This document shows positions 61,552 through 64,000 of a stretch of DNA of 64,000 nt, in pieces. Source of the stretch: Rhodococcus triatomae BKS 15-14. GTDB lineage: Bacteria > Actinomycetota > Actinomycetes > Mycobacteriales > Mycobacteriaceae. Positions within the stretch are counted from its first letter, which is position 1; the number at the start of each line of letters is the position of its first letter. Location of the stretch: NCBI GenBank assembly GCA_000341795.1, contig AODO01000073.1, forward strand, positions 173,365 to 237,364, in the 5' to 3' direction. The position numbers and the translations under genes are program-made. Under the pieces are notes generated by a model. The model had not been told where the DNA came from. It did not search any database and was given only the letters and a program-made list of their open reading frames with translations.

Positions 61552-62640
61552 GTGACCGACAAGAAGGTCTATCCGGTCCAGCTCGTCCAACCGGACGGCA
61601 GGCGGGTGCACGGTTCGCCCTACGCGGACACCGTCGCCGACGTCGACACCGAGGGACTGCGCGGACTCTACGCCGACATGGTCGCGATCCGGCGACTCGA
61701 CGCCGAGGCCACCGCCCTGCAACGACAGGGACAGCTCGGCATCTGGGCGCCCTGCCTCGGCCAGGAAGCCGCCCAGGTCGGGTCCGCGCGGGCGTTGCAT
61801 CCCGACGACTACGTGTTCACCAGCTACCGCGAGCACGGTGTCGCCTACTGCCGCGGCGTCGATCCCGGGCAGTGGCCGCGACTGTGGCGTGGCGTGTCCC
61901 TGTCCTGCTGGGACCCGGACGAGTACGCCATGACCAACCCCGCGATCGTCGTCGGCGCGCAGGGTCTGCACGCCGTCGGGTACGCGCTCGGTGCGCACCT
62001 GGACGGCGCCGAGATCGCCACCGTCGCCTACTTCGGCGACGGCGCCACAAGCCAGGGCGACATCGCGGAGGCGCTCGGATTCGCGGCCGGCTGGGGCACC
62101 GGCGTCGTGTTCTTCTGCCAGAACAACCAGTGGGCGATCAGCGAGCCCGTGCAGGTGCAGTCGCCGATCCCCCTCGCGCAGCGGGCAACCGGGTACGGGA
62201 TTCCGTCGGTGCAGGTCGACGGCAACGACGTGCTGGCCGTCCTGGCCGTCACACGTGGCGCCGTCGCCCGTGCCCGGGACGGCGGCGGCCCCGGCTTCGT
62301 CGAGGCGCTGACCTACCGCATGGGCCCGCACACCACCTCGGACGACCCCACCCGGTACCGCTCCCGCGCCGACGTCGCACCGTGGCAGGCCCGCGACCCG
62401 ATCGAGCGGATCCGCCGCCTGCTGATCGCGGAGGGCGGCTGGGACGACGGCGTCGACGCACGGGTCCACGAACACGCCGAGGCCACCGCCGCCGCCTTCC
62501 GGGCAGGCACCCTCGCGCTCGGGGACCCGGAACCGACGGCCCTGTTCGACCACGTCTACTCCCGGGCACATCCGCTCCTCGACGAGGAGCGGACACGATT
62601 CACCGACTACCTTCGGTCGTTCGAGGAGGCGCCGTCATGA
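61552..62640 (+). CDS. bkdA: 2-oxoacid dehydrogenase E1 alpha subunit
   Basis: 362 residues from GTG 61552 with AGGAGG 6 bases upstream. The thiamine-diphosphate motif is YFGDGATSQGDIAEALGFAA ending with CQNNQWAIS; YREHGVAYCRG is the phosphate loop region. It decarboxylates a branched-chain 2-oxoacid or pyruvate together with the next gene product. The stop overlaps that gene as ATGA. Whether the substrate is branched-chain acid or pyruvate is not certain. Confidence 0.9.
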   Translation: MTDKKVYPVQLVQPDGRRVHGSPYADTVADVDTEGLRGLYADMVAIRRLDAEATALQRQGQLGIWAPCLGQEAAQVGSARALHPDDYVFTSYREHGVAYCRGVDPGQWPRLWRGVSLSCWDPDEYAMTNPAIVVGAQGLHAVGYALGAHLDGAEIATVAYFGDGATSQGDIAEALGFAAGWGTGVVFFCQNNQWAISEPVQVQSPIPLAQRATGYGIPSVQVDGNDVLAVLAVTRGAVARARDGGGPGFVEALTYRMGPHTTSDDPTRYRSRADVAPWQARDPIERIRRLLIAEGGWDDGVDARVHEHAEATAAAFRAGTLALGDPEPTALFDHVYSRAHPLLDEERTRFTDYLRSFEEAPS

Positions 62641-63623
62641 CCACCACGACGCTCGCGGGCGCCGTCAACGCCGGACTGCGTCGCGCACTCGAGGACGATC
62701 CGAAGGTGGTGCTGCTGGGCGAGGACATCGGTGCGCTCGGCGGCGTCTTCCGGGTGACCGACACCCTCCAGAAGGACTTCGGCGCGAATCGTGTCATCGA
62801 CACCCCGCTCGCCGAATCCGGCATCGTCGGAACCGCGTTCGGCCTCGCACTGCGCGGCTACCGCCCGGTCTGCGAGATCCAGTTCGACGGGTTCGTCTAT
62901 CCCGCCTTCGACCAGATCGTCTCCCAGGTCGCCAAGATCCACTACCGCACCGACGGACACGTCCGGGCACCACTGACGATCCGCATCCCGTTCGGGGGCG
63001 GAATCGGTGCGGTGGAACATCATTCGGAATCCCCCGAGGCGCTGTTCGCACACACCGCCGGCCTGCGGGTGGTGACACCGTCCACCCCGGCCGACGCCTA
63101 CACGATGATCCGGCAGGCCGTCGCCGACGACGACCCGGTCGTCTTCCTCGAACCGAAACGTCGCTACTGGGATCGCGGCGACTACGACCCCGACGCGCCA
63201 CCCGACCTCGATCTGCACCGCGCCCGCGTCACCCGCGCCGGCACGGACGCCACCGTCGTCGCGTACGGTCCGACCGTCGCGACCGCGCTCGCCGCCGCCG
63301 ACATCGCCCAGAGTGAAGGACACTCACTCGAGGTCGTGGACCTGCGATCGCTCTCCCCGATCGACTTCGACACCGTCGAGGCGTCGGTGCGGCGCACCGG
63401 TCGGCTCGTGGTCGTCCACGAGGCGCCGGTGTTCGCCGGTCTCGGAGCGGAGATCGCGGCCCGCATCGGTGAACGCTGCTTCTACCAGCTCGAGGCGCCG
63501 GTTCTGCGGGTCGGCGGGTTCGCCACCCCGTATCCGCCGTCGAAACTGGAGCGGCACTACCTGCCCGACCCGGACCGCATCCTCGACGCCGTCGACCGCA
63601 CCCTTCCCCGCGTGGCGTCGTGA
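62637..63623 (+). CDS. bkdB: 2-oxoacid dehydrogenase E1 beta subunit
   Basis: 328 residues from ATG 62637 (ATGA overlap). VLLGEDIGALGGVFRVTDTL, NRVIDTPLAESGIVGTAFGL and GGGIGAVEHHSESPEALFAH are typical of transketolase-like E1 beta proteins of the BkdB/PdhB group. It forms the heterotetramer with E1 alpha. The end overlaps E2 by 4 bp. Confidence 0.92.
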   Translation: MTTTTLAGAVNAGLRRALEDDPKVVLLGEDIGALGGVFRVTDTLQKDFGANRVIDTPLAESGIVGTAFGLALRGYRPVCEIQFDGFVYPAFDQIVSQVAKIHYRTDGHVRAPLTIRIPFGGGIGAVEHHSESPEALFAHTAGLRVVTPSTPADAYTMIRQAVADDDPVVFLEPKRRYWDRGDYDPDAPPDLDLHRARVTRAGTDATVVAYGPTVATALAAADIAQSEGHSLEVVDLRSLSPIDFDTVEASVRRTGRLVVVHEAPVFAGLGAEIAARIGERCFYQLEAPVLRVGGFATPYPPSKLERHYLPDPDRILDAVDRTLPRVAS

Positions 63624-64000
63624 CCGTCCACGAGTTCCGCCTGCCCGATCTCGGCGAGGGACTGACCGACGCCGAACTCCTGTCGTGGGCGGTGACGGTC
63701 GGCGAGACCGTCGCGCTCAACCAGGTGATCGCGGAAGTCGAGACCGCGAAGGCCGCGGTCGAGCTGCCGTCGCCGTTCTCGGGTGTCGTCGCCGAGCTTC
63801 TCGCCGAACCCGGTGACGTCGTCCCGGTCGGGGCGCCCCTGATTCGGGTGGACACGGGCGGCGCACCCGAGCCCGCTGTCCCGCAAGCGGATTCGGTGCT
63901 CGTCGGCTACGGCCCCGGCGCGCCGCCGGCCACGCGGCGGACTCGACGCCCTCCCTCCCCACCCACCCCCTCCGGCCCGGCCACCCCACGACCGGCGGCG
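63620..64000 (+). CDS. bkdC: Dihydrolipoamide acyltransferase (E2), truncated by window end
   Basis: 127 codons visible from GTG 63620. A lipoyl domain (FRLPDLGEGLTDAELLSWAV) with the lipoylated Lys in EVETAKAAVELPSPFSG is followed by a Pro/Thr/Arg-rich linker. The catalytic domain lies beyond the window. It completes the E1-E2 dehydrogenase operon. Confidence 0.9.
   Translation, partial: MTVHEFRLPDLGEGLTDAELLSWAVTVGETVALNQVIAEVETAKAAVELPSPFSGVVAELLAEPGDVVPVGAPLIRVDTGGAPEPAVPQADSVLVGYGPGAPPATRRTRRPPSPPTPSGPATPRPAA

Overview
The window is high-GC actinobacterial DNA. It holds a complete-looking siphovirus prophage at about 1-37,880 and a stretch of host chromosome at about 37,890-64,000. The host gene order is the strongest clue to the organism. 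A 420-residue protein of the Mycobacterium tuberculosis Rv3311 type is followed by add, deoA, cdd, sdhCDAB, an EspR-like regulator, a DacB-type carboxypeptidase, a YihY/BrkB membrane protein, trpS, exonuclease III and a 405-residue NADP isocitrate dehydrogenase. This is the order of the Rv3311-Rv3339c part of mycobacterial chromosomes. Together with the phage gene types (Rhodococcus/Gordonia siphovirus families) it suggests Rhodococcus or a close mycolic-acid relative. The genus is an inference.

Prophage layout: a large serine integrase lies at the very left edge. A control region rich in inverted repeats (1749-1902) precedes an excisionase-like HTH gene. A D5/P4-type primase-helicase (2485-4308) is followed by a 776-bp gap holding a strong candidate replication origin: six TAGGACA heptamers, a nested cruciform, an AT-rich purine tract and degenerate 38-bp tandem repeats. 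Early operons of small unknown genes run from 5085 to 10121 and are punctuated by intrinsic terminators at 6293 and 8565. An HNH gene sits next to the small terminase. The virion block follows: terminases, portal, MuF-like protein, scaffold, capsid, connectors, tail tube, two tail-assembly chaperones joined by a predicted -1 frameshift, a 1626-residue tape measure with an embedded NlpC/P60 domain, baseplate proteins, an amidase/holin lysis cassette, then glycine-rich proteins and a fibre. The late block ends at a strong terminator (34571). To its right lies an accessory block on mostly the opposite strand: two tiny membrane proteins, a membrane-anchored unknown, a lipoprotein and a two-HTH regulator. 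These are the genes most likely to be expressed in the lysogen.

The right junction (about 37,857-37,901) abuts a YbaB/EbfC-like gene that looks cut at its 5' end, so that gene is the probable integration target. The host part then encodes nucleoside salvage (add; cdd-deoA), succinate dehydrogenase with a strong terminator, and a coupled operon of an EspR-like regulator, a Thr/Pro-repeat membrane protein, an ImmA/IrrE metallopeptidase and a multispan membrane protein. After these come cell-wall and housekeeping genes. The window closes inside a branched-chain/pyruvate dehydrogenase operon (E1 alpha, E1 beta, truncated E2).

The points most worth a second look are the iteron-type origin, a candidate RNA switch ahead of the tail chaperone gene, a hidden tiny gene near 7.8 kb, the right-end lysogenic block with its link to the integration site, and the EspR-ImmA operon.
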